Source: Diplosphaera chodatii | Lineage: Eukaryota > Chlorophyta > Trebouxiophyceae > Prasiolales > Stichococcaceae | Assembly: GCA_032358165.1 (NCBI GenBank) | Contig: JAALGY010000014.1 | Coordinates: 930,001-994,000 of the forward strand | Direction of reading: 5' to 3' | DNA: 64,000 bases | In this document: positions 1-12,600 of the stretch, piece after piece | Layout: every line of letters begins with the position of its first letter | Numbering within the stretch: the stretch's first letter is position 1 | The notes under the pieces: generated by a model | Databases searched by the model: none | Told to the model about the DNA's origin: nothing | The model's input: the letters and a program-made list of their open reading frames with translations, nothing else | Translations under genes and position numbers: made by a program

Positions 1-3000
1 AGCATGTGTGGCAATCAAGCACGCACGCCTGTGAGAGGTTATGGTGCGTCTCCGACATGCACAACAATTCGGGGCAGCCAACTGAGCAAAGCATTCGTAC
101 GCAGGAGACACGTCCAGCGCTAGCCTTGCGGCGGCTGGCGCGGTGACAAATGCCGCTGCGACCGCTGCAGCATCTGCAAAGGTGTTCGCAGTCAAGTAGG
201 GTAGAGGCTGTAGACGGTTGCAATGCTGCAACAGCCTGCCGATATATGACTTCATATGTGCAGTTGTGAACCGTCATCATTGTCAGTCAGTATTTTCATC
301 TGTGACAACCACAACGAGGGAGCTCTGTGCTAACATGCAGGCTGCTAAGGCAAACGACACTGCTGCTGCGGCAGCCGCTGCGGCATCCGCGTCTGCTGCT
401 GCCGCCACTGCGGCCGCAGCCGCCGCAACAAGCATATCCGGTGACATCCGCCAAGCTTCAGCCTGCTGTTTTATGGCAGATGGTTACGGTCTCACCCACA
501 TGGCAGTTTTGTTTGGAGATTGCTCTGCTGCTGATGCCAGCTGTTGCAACATGCAGTGGGCGGCAATGCTGTGGACGCTGCTTCCGCTACCTCTGCTGCC
601 GTGGCTGGAGCTGCCGGAATCGTGGCGACATTTGCTGATGGAGCAAATGCCACTAGCGCTGCAGCAGCTGCATCTACAGCCGCTGCTGCCGCAGATGCCG
701 CCAGCTCCGCCGCAGCCGCCAACAACAGCATGGCAGCCATGCTGGACGCTGGCATCGCCAACCAGGCGGTACCGTGCGACTGCGCTCTGTTCCAAATGTG
801 CTGTTTTTCACCACGGCTGTCGAACGAGGGTACAAGTTTTGGGCACAGGCAGACTGGTATGTGACTTGCAGATGAGAAGCTGCTCTGTGAGCCTGTAGTG
901 GCCAATATGTGTGAGCTGACCATGTGTGCATGATGAATAGCTGCTGCTCTGTGCCCCCCTCAAATTGCTGGCTGGTGGCTGCTCACATTACGGGTGATGC
1001 GGGTTGCAGAACCCTCAAAAAGCTTCCGCAGTGTGTTGCTCTGGCAATGCCTGCATCTGCTGGCTTGGCAGCACTGCAGATTATTTGCTCTGCTGTAGCT
1101 TACGTTAATGCTTGCCTGTGCAACTTGGCCTGCCATGTACAACATAGCATCGACCCCAGCACAACAGCGTTGTGCGTCCGCAGGCCAATGCTGCGGGCAG
1201 CGCAGCAGCCGCTGCTGGCGCACCGCTGCAGGGCGCGACGTCCTCTGGCGTTGCAGACGGCGCCGCTGCCACCGCCTCTGCAGTTATCGGCCTGCTGTCT
1301 CCGCCACCACCGCCGCCAAGTGAGCTGATGCTGTCCTGTTAGCATGCCACCTGCTGTGTCTCAGAAGGGTTGGTCGCAAGGACAGCGCCTTTCGCCACAG
1401 CATGCTGCAGACCAGCTTGTACCTTTCGAGCCAACAGAAACACGCTATAACCTCAGTCAGTGACACAGGTCCGCCGCCGCCGCCCCCACCACCGCCGCCT
1501 CCACCGCCACCATCACCATCACCGCCGCCGCCGCCGCCACCGCCGCGACCCAGCCCAAAGCCAGCTCCCACAATGACACCCACCCTGCAGCCAATTTCAA
1601 CGCCCACCTACGCCCCTACATACACGCCTTTCACTGCTGCCCCGACAGCCCTGCCGACGGCAGCCCCCGGCTATGCGCCGACCTACTACCCTGCTGCAGC
1701 TATCAGGGGTCCGCCACCACCGCTGCCAGGCCCACCGCCGCCTGTCAACATCTCGCAGGCTGCGGTCGGCGCTGCAGCAGCTGGGGTTGCAGGCGCTGCA
1801 GCAATACCCGCTGCAGCGCGCAACCTTGGTGCGAAACTGTGGTCCTGATGACAGCCGTCGTTCATGCGTCGCAACAGATGGCTGGTCAGCAGGGATTGAA
1901 GCAGTCATCGTCGTGTTCACTGCTGTTCTCTTGGGAGGTCTGCATTGCAGCCAGATCACATGCTCAGTTCCTGCATGCCATCTGCAGGCAAGCCCCTAGC
2001 TGATCGAGCTGCTGACGAGCTGAACGCCACTGCCGCAAATGTTCAGCGCTTTGTGAACATGGCGGTTGCAGCCGGCCAGGTGTGCGCTGTCTGCATAAAC
2101 AGCAGGCGATCACCTTTCATGTAACGACATACACAAACATTTACAATTGGCTGTGCATGTGTGCGCCTTGCGCAAGCACCACAGCATGTACTGTTAGCAC
2201 CAAAAGCTGTCAGCCGACCTGCTGGCTTTTCAGGCCCCAGTCGCACTGGCGGCCGACTCCGTCGTGGACTTCCTGCACGGCGCTGCCGCAGCCATCGCTG
2301 CCGGCAACGCCACCAAGGCCGCTGAGCTGGCGGGCTTCGCAGCTCTGGACGGCGTCGTCGTCACGTCGCTGGCGGCGGCAAGCCAGCCTGTTGCGGTGAG
2401 ATGGGTTCACTGCATTGGGCAAAGCCTGATTCAGCTTAAGCTTCTCTGTGCTGGTGGCTGACTTCAGCAAGGCCCCTGCCAGCCACATCAGCTAGCAAAG
2501 ATGCGTGACATCACAGTCAGCCATGGCATGTTCGGCTTTACTTGGCAGTCAGCATCTGTGAACCTCTGAAGTGTTGCTGTTCCTGTTTGTGGTGGTACAA
2601 TAATGTTGGCCGACCAGGTGCCACATCTTTCCTGTTGAGGCACGCTCAGAAAGCATGCGTCAACACAGAGGTGAATAGCACATGATCACGGCAGAGGATA
2701 GATGTGATGAGTCCCAATGTATGCTATCTTGATAGTTTGCATTGAAACGTTGCTCTGCAGCAGAAGATGTACCCTAGCGCTGCACTGCAGGCTCACGAGC
2801 CCCAGATTTTGACGTGCCATCAAGTGGCTGATCACGCGCGTGCCCGCTCTCACACTCTAGCACTGCGCTGCAGACCCGGGATCCCGAGGCCATCTCAGCT
2901 GCTGGCGGCTCGGCGGGCGCGCTCATTGCGGCGACTGGCGCCATCACTGCTGCCACCTCCACAGGCGAGTTGCAACTACTGTATGGTCCTTCAAACGACT

Positions 3001-6000
3001 AGCCTTCGCAGCATCTCGAGCAGCAGCTCCTGTAGGTCCAGCGTGCAATGTCAAGACCTTGCACAACAATGCCGTCGTGGCTGCGATTGCACAGGTACGA
3101 CTTGTTAGTACGCTTGTGAAACCACAAGGTGACACATATAAACAAAAGCCTGCAGCACCAGATTGACAGCCTTTCTACTAGCAGGTATGCTGCTGACAAT
3201 CGATTGCAGGGACGCCAGGCGCTGCAGGGCTCGCTGACATTGTCAGGGCATCGGCAATGGGGGTGCGCTCCGGTGCGCAGCTCATCAGACCTACACTTGG
3301 CGGCAATGTCAGCACGGAAGTTGTGGATGCTGCGGACGCCGCCGATGCCGCCGCTGACGCTTCTGCATCTGGTGAACACTCATGCTGATATGACCGTAAA
3401 GTTGGATGTGTGGTTAGCTTCTCTGGGCATCAGGTGCAGCAAGCGGTTTCGAGCAGCCACGTTGGCAGGGGCTGCTCTGAAACCAACTGAAGCATCTGAT
3501 GCAGCCATGTAATCAAAGCGACATTCATCGTTGTGTGCGCGCATTCGCTGTATGGATCAGGCTGCATGGCACACGCGCCATCGCAAGATCCGAAAGGCGC
3601 TGCTGCCTCACCTTGCACCGCTTTGGGACTTGTTCAGAAACTAAATCATGGCCAGGCTTCAATTGATAACCAATGATGATGCACAGGAGCCTGCAGCGCT
3701 GCGGCGGCTGCGTCCAGCCGCGCGCTGCTGGCGGCTGTGTCTGCTGCCCGGGGGTCTGCTGCTGCCGCAGGGGCGGGACCTACAGCACAGGCGGCAGGCG
3801 CCGCAGCAACAGCAGCCAGTGCTGCGGCTGTTGTTGCGGCCTCGGCCTCCTGCGTCAACACCACTGGTGCGCAACGAAATAAACTTGACTCTCCTCAGGC
3901 ATCTGTTCTTTCTGCAGATCGTCACCAGTCTGGCTGAATCTTGGCAATATGGCTGACGTTTACAGCCTTTGCTTGTCTCGCATTCGTCCACACTGGTTGG
4001 TGACATTCTAGCATTTTGGTCCACGCATTGTATGCTTGTTCTTTTGACTGACGCTGTTCAGAAGACCGAGCAGTCAGCGAAACGATCGGCCAGTCGCTTT
4101 GACATCGATGCACCCCGACGTAGACTCCCCTGCTGCAGGTGCCTTAGCACCAGCATCACTTCAATTGCTTCCATTGACCAAATATCTGCCCCGTCAGCAT
4201 GTGTGAAGCCCACCGGCATGCTGAGCATCTTGGCACCACAGCATGATGCACAGTAATCAGCCAGCTTCAGAGCAGGGCTCCGCCTCAGTTCCGTTGCCAG
4301 TGCGCCAAGTCGCGAATTTCTGCCATGATCATATGCAGTGTGCGGTGCGATCACGGCCAGCCGCGTCGCAAGCATCGCTCAGGCGGCAGCTCGTGACGCA
4401 GCCGCAGCCGGAGCCCCCGCCGCTGCCGCCGCCACCTCCGACGCTGCGACCTCCGCCGTCGCCGCCGTGGCGGCCGCGCAGTCGGGCGATGCCGGTCGGG
4501 CCGCCAACCTGACTGCCACAGCCCTGGCCTCGGTGCGGCTGCGTCCCGAATGTGTTGACATGCAGCAGGCTCATGGTTCGCTTGCACATGGTTAGGCAGA
4601 GCCCAGCCAGGACTCACTCGAGCTGCTGTGTGCTGCTGTCCACTGGCAATGAGGCCTTGCACATGCGCAGACGTCATGCCATTGGCAGTGTTTGGCCTGA
4701 TCTTGATTTGATTGTCCACACTTGTTTCACACTCGTTCCTTGCTGCTGCGGTATCCTGCAGCATCGGAAGAGCTGAACGCTCTCCCCTTCAGCTCACCCT
4801 TGCATCTGGCTCCGCTGTAGCCAGCTGCCCTGTGTCACCTGCCATTTTGGACAACATGCTATGCTCCTGATACTGCTACACACTCATGCTGCTCGTAGAC
4901 AGCGCAGCCACTATGACATGACCATCACAACCCGGGCACCTTGACACCAGACGCTGTCGCACATGCACAGCATGCTGCTGTCTGCTGGGCAGCCAAGTCA
5001 CAGTGCGCTGTCTTCGGTACGGCAGGCCCTGGCGGCGTCCCGTGCAGCTGCTGCAGCTGGCGCCAGCCTGCAGGCTGCGCTCGCCGCTGCCGTGGCACTC
5101 ACCGGCTCGTCTGCCGCCTGTCCCGGCGGTAAGCTGCAAATCCACTGCTGTGCAGTGCTGCAGTAAAATCGAGCATGCCAGACGCTGTGTGATGCCGCTT
5201 TTTGTTGATATTGCCCATTGAGTATCTACTGAAGTCGATACTGATGTTCCTGATTAGGTGGCCTGCCGCCAGCTGCACCGCCTGTGCGGCCATCCCCGCC
5301 GCTGCTGCCGCTCCTGTCCCCACCGCCGCCACCGCTGCCGCCGCCGCCGCCGCCACCCTACTATCGTGCACCGACCCCGGCTCCAACCTATGCCACATCG
5401 CCGCCCACAGGCCCCCCTGCAGCTCCGCCTGCTACAGCGCTGTCCCCAGCTGCCCCCATCCCAACCCCCACTTATACCATCGCCCCCACCGCAGCGACTG
5501 CGGTCCCCACCTACGCTGCCCTCACCCCTGCTCCTGCAGCCGTGACTGCAGCACCCACCTCTGCACCTGCCGCCTACATTGCCGGCCCCGCTGCCAGCCC
5601 AGCCGCTGTGCCCACTTTGCCACCCAGCGCTGCAATCCCCGCACCCAGCTACACCATGCAGCCCACGGCTCTGCCATCAGCAGTACCTACAGCAGCTGCA
5701 GCTCCGACCACTAACATATTTGCCCCGCCAACTCCGCCAACGGTAAGGCGCTGCAATGCTGTATTGATTGCCATAACTGCTGACAAGTTCATCAATGCAG
5801 CTCGCTGTCTGAATGCATTGTTGTTTGTGCAGGACCATTGGAAAAGCACACTGCATGCGTTACAGAGTCTGGATAACCACGTCATTGTGAAATTGCAGGC
5901 GGCTCCCTCTGCAGCGCCAACTGCCGCTGCAGCGACACCAACCAACCGCCCCTTCGCCCCCACCACAACACCCAGCTATGCTGCAGTCCCCACCACAGCG

Positions 6001-8829
6001 CCCAGCTACGCTGCAGTGCCCACTTTGGCTCCCACCAAGCAGCCTGCCGCCGCCCCGACGGCCGCACCGATGGCAGCACCGGCTGCCGTGCCATCCCCCC
6101 CGCCTCCGCCGCCACGCAGACAAACCCTTCTACGGCCGCCGCCCCCGCCCCCGCCCCCGCCGCCGCCGCCACGCAAGCACATCGCTCGGCCCCCGCCTCC
6201 GCCGCCACCGCCGCCACCCCCGAGACCTGCCCGCATCCCCAGGCCAGCCCCTGCCACGACACAGCCAGCTCCGCCACAGGCACAGCCGGCTGCGGTGCCC
6301 GGCTACCTGCCCACGCAGGCGCCGACTGTGTCAATACCATCAACACTGTCACCCACAGCAGCAGCGGTGCCCACCTATGCCCCTGTGGCAACGCCGCCCG
6401 TCAGCCCGCTGACCTATTTCACTGCGCCACCAACTCCTGCGCCAGCAGCCGGGCCTCCAGCGCCACCTGCAGCACTGGCGACAGCAGCACCAGCAGCAGC
6501 ACCCACAGCTGCCCCTGCAGCAGCGCCTGCTGCAGCACTACCAGCCCTGCCGACCAGCGCTCCCACCCACGCTCCAACTTACGCACCTACGCCAGCTGCG
6601 ACGCCCCCGCCAGAGCTTGCGCCCGCAGCACCAAGCTCTATCACAGGGGCGCCCTCAGGGCTGGCCTTCCCGACATACGGCCCCACCTATGCCCCTACAC
6701 CGGCTGTCGTGGTCACGCCGCTGCCGGCACTGCCACCGCTACCACCGTCACCAGTTCCAACAGTGACTCTGCTGCCGCCAGCGCCACCAGCCATCACACC
6801 ACAGCCTCCAGTCACAGCCCCCGTCCCGTTGCTGCCGCCGCAGACGCCGCCAGCACCCACTGTCACACCGCTGCCGCCGGCCCCTGCGCCCTTTCCACCT
6901 CCTGTTGTTTCGCCCCTGCCGCCAGCACCCTCACCCCTGGCCCCACCAAGCGTCAGCCCGCCTCCGCCGCCGTCACCAGCGCCGTCGCCGCCGCTGCCTG
7001 TGTCGCCGCCGCTGCCACCGCCACCGTTTGCCTACGTGACACCGCTGCTGCCTGTGACGTTGCCGCCAGTCATCACACCACAGCCTCCAGTCCCAAGTCA
7101 CCTGGCCCCGCCGCCAGCACCCGCTATACCGCTGCCGCCAGCCCCTGCGCCCTCCCCACCTCCTATTATTACGCCCCTGCCGCCAGCGCCCTCACCCACA
7201 GCCCCACTGCAGGTCAGCCCGGCCCCGCCGCCGTCGCCAGCCCCGTCATCGTCAGTGCCGTCACCGATCCCCGCTGTGACACCGCTGCCGCCTGCGCCTG
7301 CGCCACCAGCAGCCCTCACACCGCAGCCGCCTGTCCCTGCCGCAGTGCCGCCGCTGCCGCAGCTGCCGCCAGCACCTATCACACCACCGGCCCCCGCGCC
7401 CTCCTCGCCTCCCGTGATTGCGCCCCTGCTGCCAGCGCCCTCAGTCCCGGCCCCTCCACAGCTCACCTCGCCCCCGCCACCACAGCCACAGCCACCAGCG
7501 CCGCCGCATTCGCCACCACCGTCACCGATTCCCGCTGTAACACCGCTGCCGCCTGCGCCCACGCCCCTGCCGCCACCGGTCACCACACCACAGCCGCTGG
7601 CCCCAGCACCCCCGCTCCTGTTGCCGCCAGCACCACCAACTGTCAGCCTGCCCCCTGCGCCGCAGCCACAGCCAGCAGCGCCACTGCCACCGGCGCCACC
7701 GCCGCCAGTGCCTGTGCCGCCGCCAGCGCCCACCGTCGCTGTGCCCCTCCCGACGGCAGCGCCCCAGGCGCCCTCACCTCCGGTCAAGCCTCCACCACCA
7801 CCCCCAGGTGCTCAGGCCATTGTTGACTTTGGAGGTCTGAAATGACCTTGTAGGTCTGAGCTTCAATGGCTTGTCATGAGGCAGGTGCTCTGCAGGCGGT
7901 GCGCAGCTGCTGCTTGCCAGCCCCAGCTTCAGCAGACAACATGTGCTGGTTGCAATCCTTGACAGCAAAGACAACGTTGTGAGGGGTTAGCCCATCTGTG
8001 TGCTGCTGCAGTGTCACCAGTCCGACCTGCTGGCAAGGGCAAGGGGAAGCGTCCACGCCTGCCACCTCCGCCGCTGCCTGCCCAGCCAGTCCGCGGGAAA
8101 GGCAAGGACTATCATAGAGGGAGAACGTTTCCGCGTTCGCGCTATGTGTTCATTGCCGTACATAAACTGTCAGACAGGCACAGATCTGCAGTTGGAGCAG
8201 ACCTCTGCTTGCCTTGGCTGGCAGTGCCACATGGTGGCCAAAACCATCTGCTGCCAGGGCACTTGCACTGCAGGCCATCGGGTTGGAGCGCAGTCAAAAG
8301 ACGACCAAGCTGGCCTGTGCAGAGCTTCTGCGTCCTGTTTCACAGGCAAGGGCAAGCGCGCACGCCAGCCGCCGCCACTGAAACCGCCGCCACTACCGCC
8401 GCCGTCTGAGTCCCCTCCGCCTCCACCGCCTGCATCCCCGCCTCCGCTGCCATCGCCGCCGCCCCCCGCCGCCGCCGCCTCCGCCGCCGGCCCCAGCGAC
8501 CCCTGCGCCGACAGCAGCCCCGGCAGCGCCCAAGACGGCGGCTCCCACAGCCTTCGTGCCGGCCTCGCGCCTCAGCCGCAGGCAGAAGCTGCAGCGGCTG
8601 CAGGCCGCGCTGACCCAGGTGATGAGACCACCGCTGTCAGTTTTGTGAGCCTAGTGCCTGTGTACACATCTCGCGCTATTGTGTGCTGCTTGTACTATAT
8701 GTGCTGGCGCGCGGCGTGACAGCTCTATCAGTGTGGCATCCGCTGAGCTGTATGGAGACCACCGTGTGCGTCGGTTTGTCCCAGGTCTTCAACCAGGCCG
8801 AGGCCGGCAAGAGCACTGGTCGCAAGTAG
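1..8829 (+). CDS. Modular Ala-rich/Pro-rich secreted-type protein, 5' partial (family member 1)
   Basis: No known family is recognised. The gene enters from the left edge. Exons that read through in phase include about 116-179, 341-440, 557-768, 1184-1319, 1469-1828, 1990-2080, 2249-2395, 2876-2965, 3690-3867, 5258-5742, 5899-7807, 8012-8100, 8346-8616 and 8785-8829. Two types of module alternate: alanine-rich helical stretches with scattered N-glycosylation sequons (for example GNATKAAELAG near 2,310), and proline-rich stretches with APTYAP, PPPPP and TPLPPAP motifs, typical of hydroxyproline-rich wall glycoproteins. The C-terminus alternates GKGKGKR-type basic patches with proline runs and ends VFNQAEAGKSTGRK-stop. 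Many internal introns are phase 1. The proline-rich reading frame shifts at a run of six C at 8,462-8,467, so either the sequence has an error there or the end is broken. An extracellular matrix role is inferred from composition only. Confidence 0.6.
5258..7807 (+). repeat. Proline-rich low-complexity coding block
   Basis: Two exons of family member 1 (5258-5742 and 5899-7807, separated by a GTAAGG...TGCAG intron) encode about 800 residues of degenerate proline repeats. The first part has APTYA/APSYA units, the middle has pure PPPPP runs broken by basic RR/RK/RP patches (about 6,090-6,240), and the last 1.1 kb repeats a unit like TPLPPAPAP about every 60-90 bases. Because the third codon position is mostly C or G, the antisense strand also reads as long glycine-rich ORFs, which are not genes. 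Confidence 0.75.
8101..8345 (+). other. GC-AG intron
   Basis: The exon ending at 8100 (GGGAAAG) is followed by GCAAGG, a consensus GC splice donor. The intron ends in TTTCACAG at 8345. Joining the two exons keeps phase 1 and extends the lysine-glycine motif without a break (GKGKGKRAR). No GT donor near this position gives the same frame. Confidence 0.6.
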
Positions 8830-9611
8830 ATCGGCGCACCGGCGTGCAGAAGTCCTCAAGTCCCCTGTTGACCCGGTCGTCACTACCTCAAGATCAGAAG
8901 GGCTAGGGCATGCAAGGGCTAGGGTCTGGGGTCCTGGGAAAGGCCACCAAAACCCTGCCCTGATGGTACACTGGCTACCTCGGGCTGGCTTGTCCACAGC
9001 ACCATGCATTGCTGACTGTGTACTTTTGGGTCCGTGTCCATTGCAGAAGTTCGTCCTCCAGCATTTGATGTTGAGTTTTGCATGAGGAACTTGGATGCCA
9101 TGATTGCAAGTTGCTGGTTCCTGATTTGGACATCAGAACAGGAGGAAAGTTGACGTCAAAACGTCACGAGTTGCTGCTGCTCTGGAGTATGTGCAATCTA
9201 TTGGTGCAAACGTGTGCTCCTGTTTGCAGCCTGAAACCCTGCATCTGGTGTTGCTGGACACTGGACATGCACGACACTTTCATGCATGCGACGTTACTGC
9301 TGGGTTACCTGGCACGGTTTACCTGCCACCTTACATACTCCTGCTTCATGTGGGTCAATTAGTGTTGTGCACCTTGATGTTGGTGACACGCTGCACCAGG
9401 TCATGAGTCCACGCACGTGTAAGATAGAGGGGTGACTCTGCATGACTATCTGTGATTCAGGCAGGCAATCTGGGATGTGCCAACAGGCAAGATGCTTGCA
9501 GAGCTCCCCCGCCCAGCTGCACCTTCCTTTCATGGTCGTTTGTTGTGTCACACCATAGGTGCTAGGTCTGGCATGCAATTCCGGGCTGCAAACGCCCGCC
9601 GAGGGCAAAAC
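8830..9611. other. Intergenic region
   Basis: Between the stop of family member 1 and the proposed signal-peptide ATG of member 2. No conserved coding exon was seen. The last 130 bases (from about 9,477) are homologous to the matching region upstream of member 4 (about 23,515), so they belong to the duplicated unit and probably hold the promoter. Confidence 0.5.
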
Positions 9612-12600
9612 ATGCGGTCGAGACATGTACCGGCAGCTATGATGCTGCTGGCACTCGCTGCAGCATTTGCCACGCTGCCACTCGCAGGCACGGCTGAGAG
9701 ACACTCAGTGCACTTTATAAGGCCCTACAAACCTGCAAAGGGGGTTGAGCACCTGTTTGGCTTATTGCCTGCTGCTTTCAGACTCTGATGACCTGCATCA
9801 TAGCACTGGCCGCTTCCAACCCAACAATACAACTTCACTCTACAGGCATGCATGTCCATCGAAACAAACATGTTGCGATCGCAGAGTGCCACCAGTCCCA
9901 CCACGGCCGAGGCCTGCAACAAGGAACCCACCCTGCGGCAGGCGGCAAGGGCGTAGTAGTACAGCCGCTCACGCTGCCGCCTCCGCTGCCACTTCCCCCA
10001 TCTTCACCACTTCCGCCCCCCAGCCAGTATGGTTATGGCGGCTACCCGTCCACTCTGCAAACAACAGGTGTGCAGGAGCATGCTGCATATCTGCTGTGCT
10101 CGGACGATCCGCCACGCTGGACCTGCATGCATGCTGTGCAGTGCTCGGACATCTTCAAGCTCCAAAGTACCTGGCAGCCCCTCATGTGTCATACGAATGA
10201 GAGTCAGTCAAACATTCTCAGCCCTTTTCAATTTGGTGCGTGTGCTGCACTACAGGGTATGCCGGCTACAGCTATGAGACTCCGAGTGGCTACTACTACC
10301 GCCCGCCGGCTATTGCCCCGCTGCTGTCGAACCAGGCCCTGGAGGCGTCTTCAGCGGCAATCACGGCCGCCGGCCTGGCGGTCGGCATGGCCGCCGCAAT
10401 CCCAGCTGCAGCGCTGAATCTCGGTATGTGCGTCAGGCAATTCCAAGCGGTAGTGGTGTGGGTCATGTTTGGCACCCGCAAATCAGCCAATCCGCCGCTT
10501 GCAACAATCAAGAGGGAGCATTGGCACATGAGCACCCAAGGTGCAGTATTCGTCAAGTGACCATAAGCGCTGTTGCGCACATGTGAAAATTTCAAACCCT
10601 GATCCCAGGCACTGGCAGGGCGCCCGTCTCGGCTTTGGTACTCAACAGCACCGCAGCCAGCGCAAATGCTGTTGCACAGAATGCGACCCGACTTGGACAG
10701 GTAAGCAGTCGCTGATATTCTCCGGTGGCTACACGTACAGTTTGGTAGATGATGTGCATGATAGTCACGTTGAGCCAGGCAGGGGCTCAGTTACGAATGC
10801 AGGCAAGTGCATGTAGTTTAGTTTGTCAGATTTGATGTGCAGTCTGCTGCAGAATGCCACAGCAGCCGCCACCATGTTTGCATCAGCAGCTGCGCGCCGG
10901 GCCGCCGCGAGCATCGCTGCAGGTCGGGCGGCTCGAACTGCAGCCGCCGCCACTGACGCAGCTCGGTCTGCCGTCATCGCCGCTGCCCTAGCACCACCGT
11001 CTGTCGACCTGTTCAACACCACTGGGGTGCTTTAGTCTCTTCGTGCTGCGTTGCTGTACAGAGTTTTCCCACATGCAAACTGCTGGTCCTGTCGGTGAAA
11101 AGCCTGCCTGTGATGACATGCATGATAACGCTGACATGTTTCGGATAAAAGGAGCAGTCCTTGACGAAAACAGTGATGCCTGCATCTAGCCACCCCGTTG
11201 TTGTCCACCCAACTGCAGGCAAACAGGTCCAGTGCGGCAGTCGCTGCACAGGGCGCCGCAGCGGGCGTACTGATCGGCGCCCACGCTGCTGTGGCCGGTG
11301 CCTCCGCTGCAGGTACACATGGGCTCACGTGTGATCAGCCTTACCTCCAAGATGAATGTCATAGTGCAATCTGGAAGGCCGGAAGTGTTACAGTTGATGG
11401 GTTTCACGTCTGACATGTGGTCTGCAGCCACCAGGCCAAAGGCCATGCATTTGTGCGATTTGCTGGTTTGTGGCTGTACCCAAGGATGCAGAATGCGTTG
11501 CTTTTGAGTACTGCCGATGCAGCCCGAGGAGCTGGGATGTGTTGGCCTTCCTTTCTGACAAGCAATGCTGCTGTGCGCATACTGCCCAGAAGTCAACACG
11601 CAGGATGTCCGGACAATGTGCACAGGCACCCCTCGCGAGCGGCAAGTGCAGCGGGTCGTGCATGGCACAGCCAAGGGCATCCTCCAGGGCGTCAGCTTTG
11701 TCGCGGTGTCTGGGCGGAACAGGACAGACGGGCCAGGGACGGGCTTCAACGACCTGCCACTGAGCCCTGCAGGTCTGCATGTTCCACAGCACGGCTCAGC
11801 GATGCAGCACTGGGCACTGGAACGCAGGCGGTACACGCTGCACTGGCCAGCAGACTGCATTCACTGATTGATGCGCAGGTCACACCAGTCAGCCCAGGCT
11901 GCTTTGCTGAATAGCATGTCTATGCATGTTGGATGCAAGCCAGTACACTTTGGCACTCATTCAGCACGGTGTGCTGCAGACTGCCGGGCGGCTGCCAGAG
12001 CGGCAGCAGTGGCAATCGCCAGCGCCGCAGCCGCCACTCGCGCCTCGGTCGTTGCCAATGGCGGCAATCCCATTGCTGCTGCATCTGCTGCTGCGGCCGC
12101 TGCCGCCAGCGCCGCTGCGCTGGAAGCCGTCACATCTTCCTGCATCCTTCCTTCAGGTGTGCTGCTTGGATGCTTTTGTGACAGTACTGAGGTTGAGGGT
12201 CACTTGTGGAGCCCGGCAGCTACATGCAGCTGGTGATTGCAGATGACATGCCATAGACCCGAGCCAAATGGGCCTGACCCTGATTCTGCAGGTCGAGCTG
12301 CCATCAGAGCCGCAGCCACATCCTGCAAGGCTCTGGTATCCCTGGCGGTGGCTGATGCAACGCTGCAGGTATGCCACTTTGACTCTGTGCAACCGTAATA
12401 GAGAGCCCGTTGTGAGCTGTTGCTTGGCAGCTGTGTGTCTGCGGAGCAAGCATGGTGCAGGTGCAGTGGATGAGCAGCCCCACTCCGGGGCCTCTACGCC
12501 AGTCCTCTGCACCTCCTGCACTTGCCAGGTGGCAGCTGAGGCCATCCAGGCAGGGGCGCTGGCTGCCGGGAATGCGACTGCAACCGCCGCCACGTCTGCT

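Noticed and set aside
218..898. 226-residue plus-strand open frame at the left edge
   Set aside because: It joins two alanine-rich exons of member 1 through intron sequence; only 341-440 is read in this frame.
7098..7787. Long minus-strand glycine-rich open frame
   Set aside because: It is the antisense of the proline-rich coding block. CCN codons read backwards give NGG, so stops are rare by composition.
9788..10090. ATG 9788 as start of member 2
   Set aside because: The frame is open in member 2 and reaches the proline exon, but the same frame is disrupted by indels in member 4, so it is not conserved.
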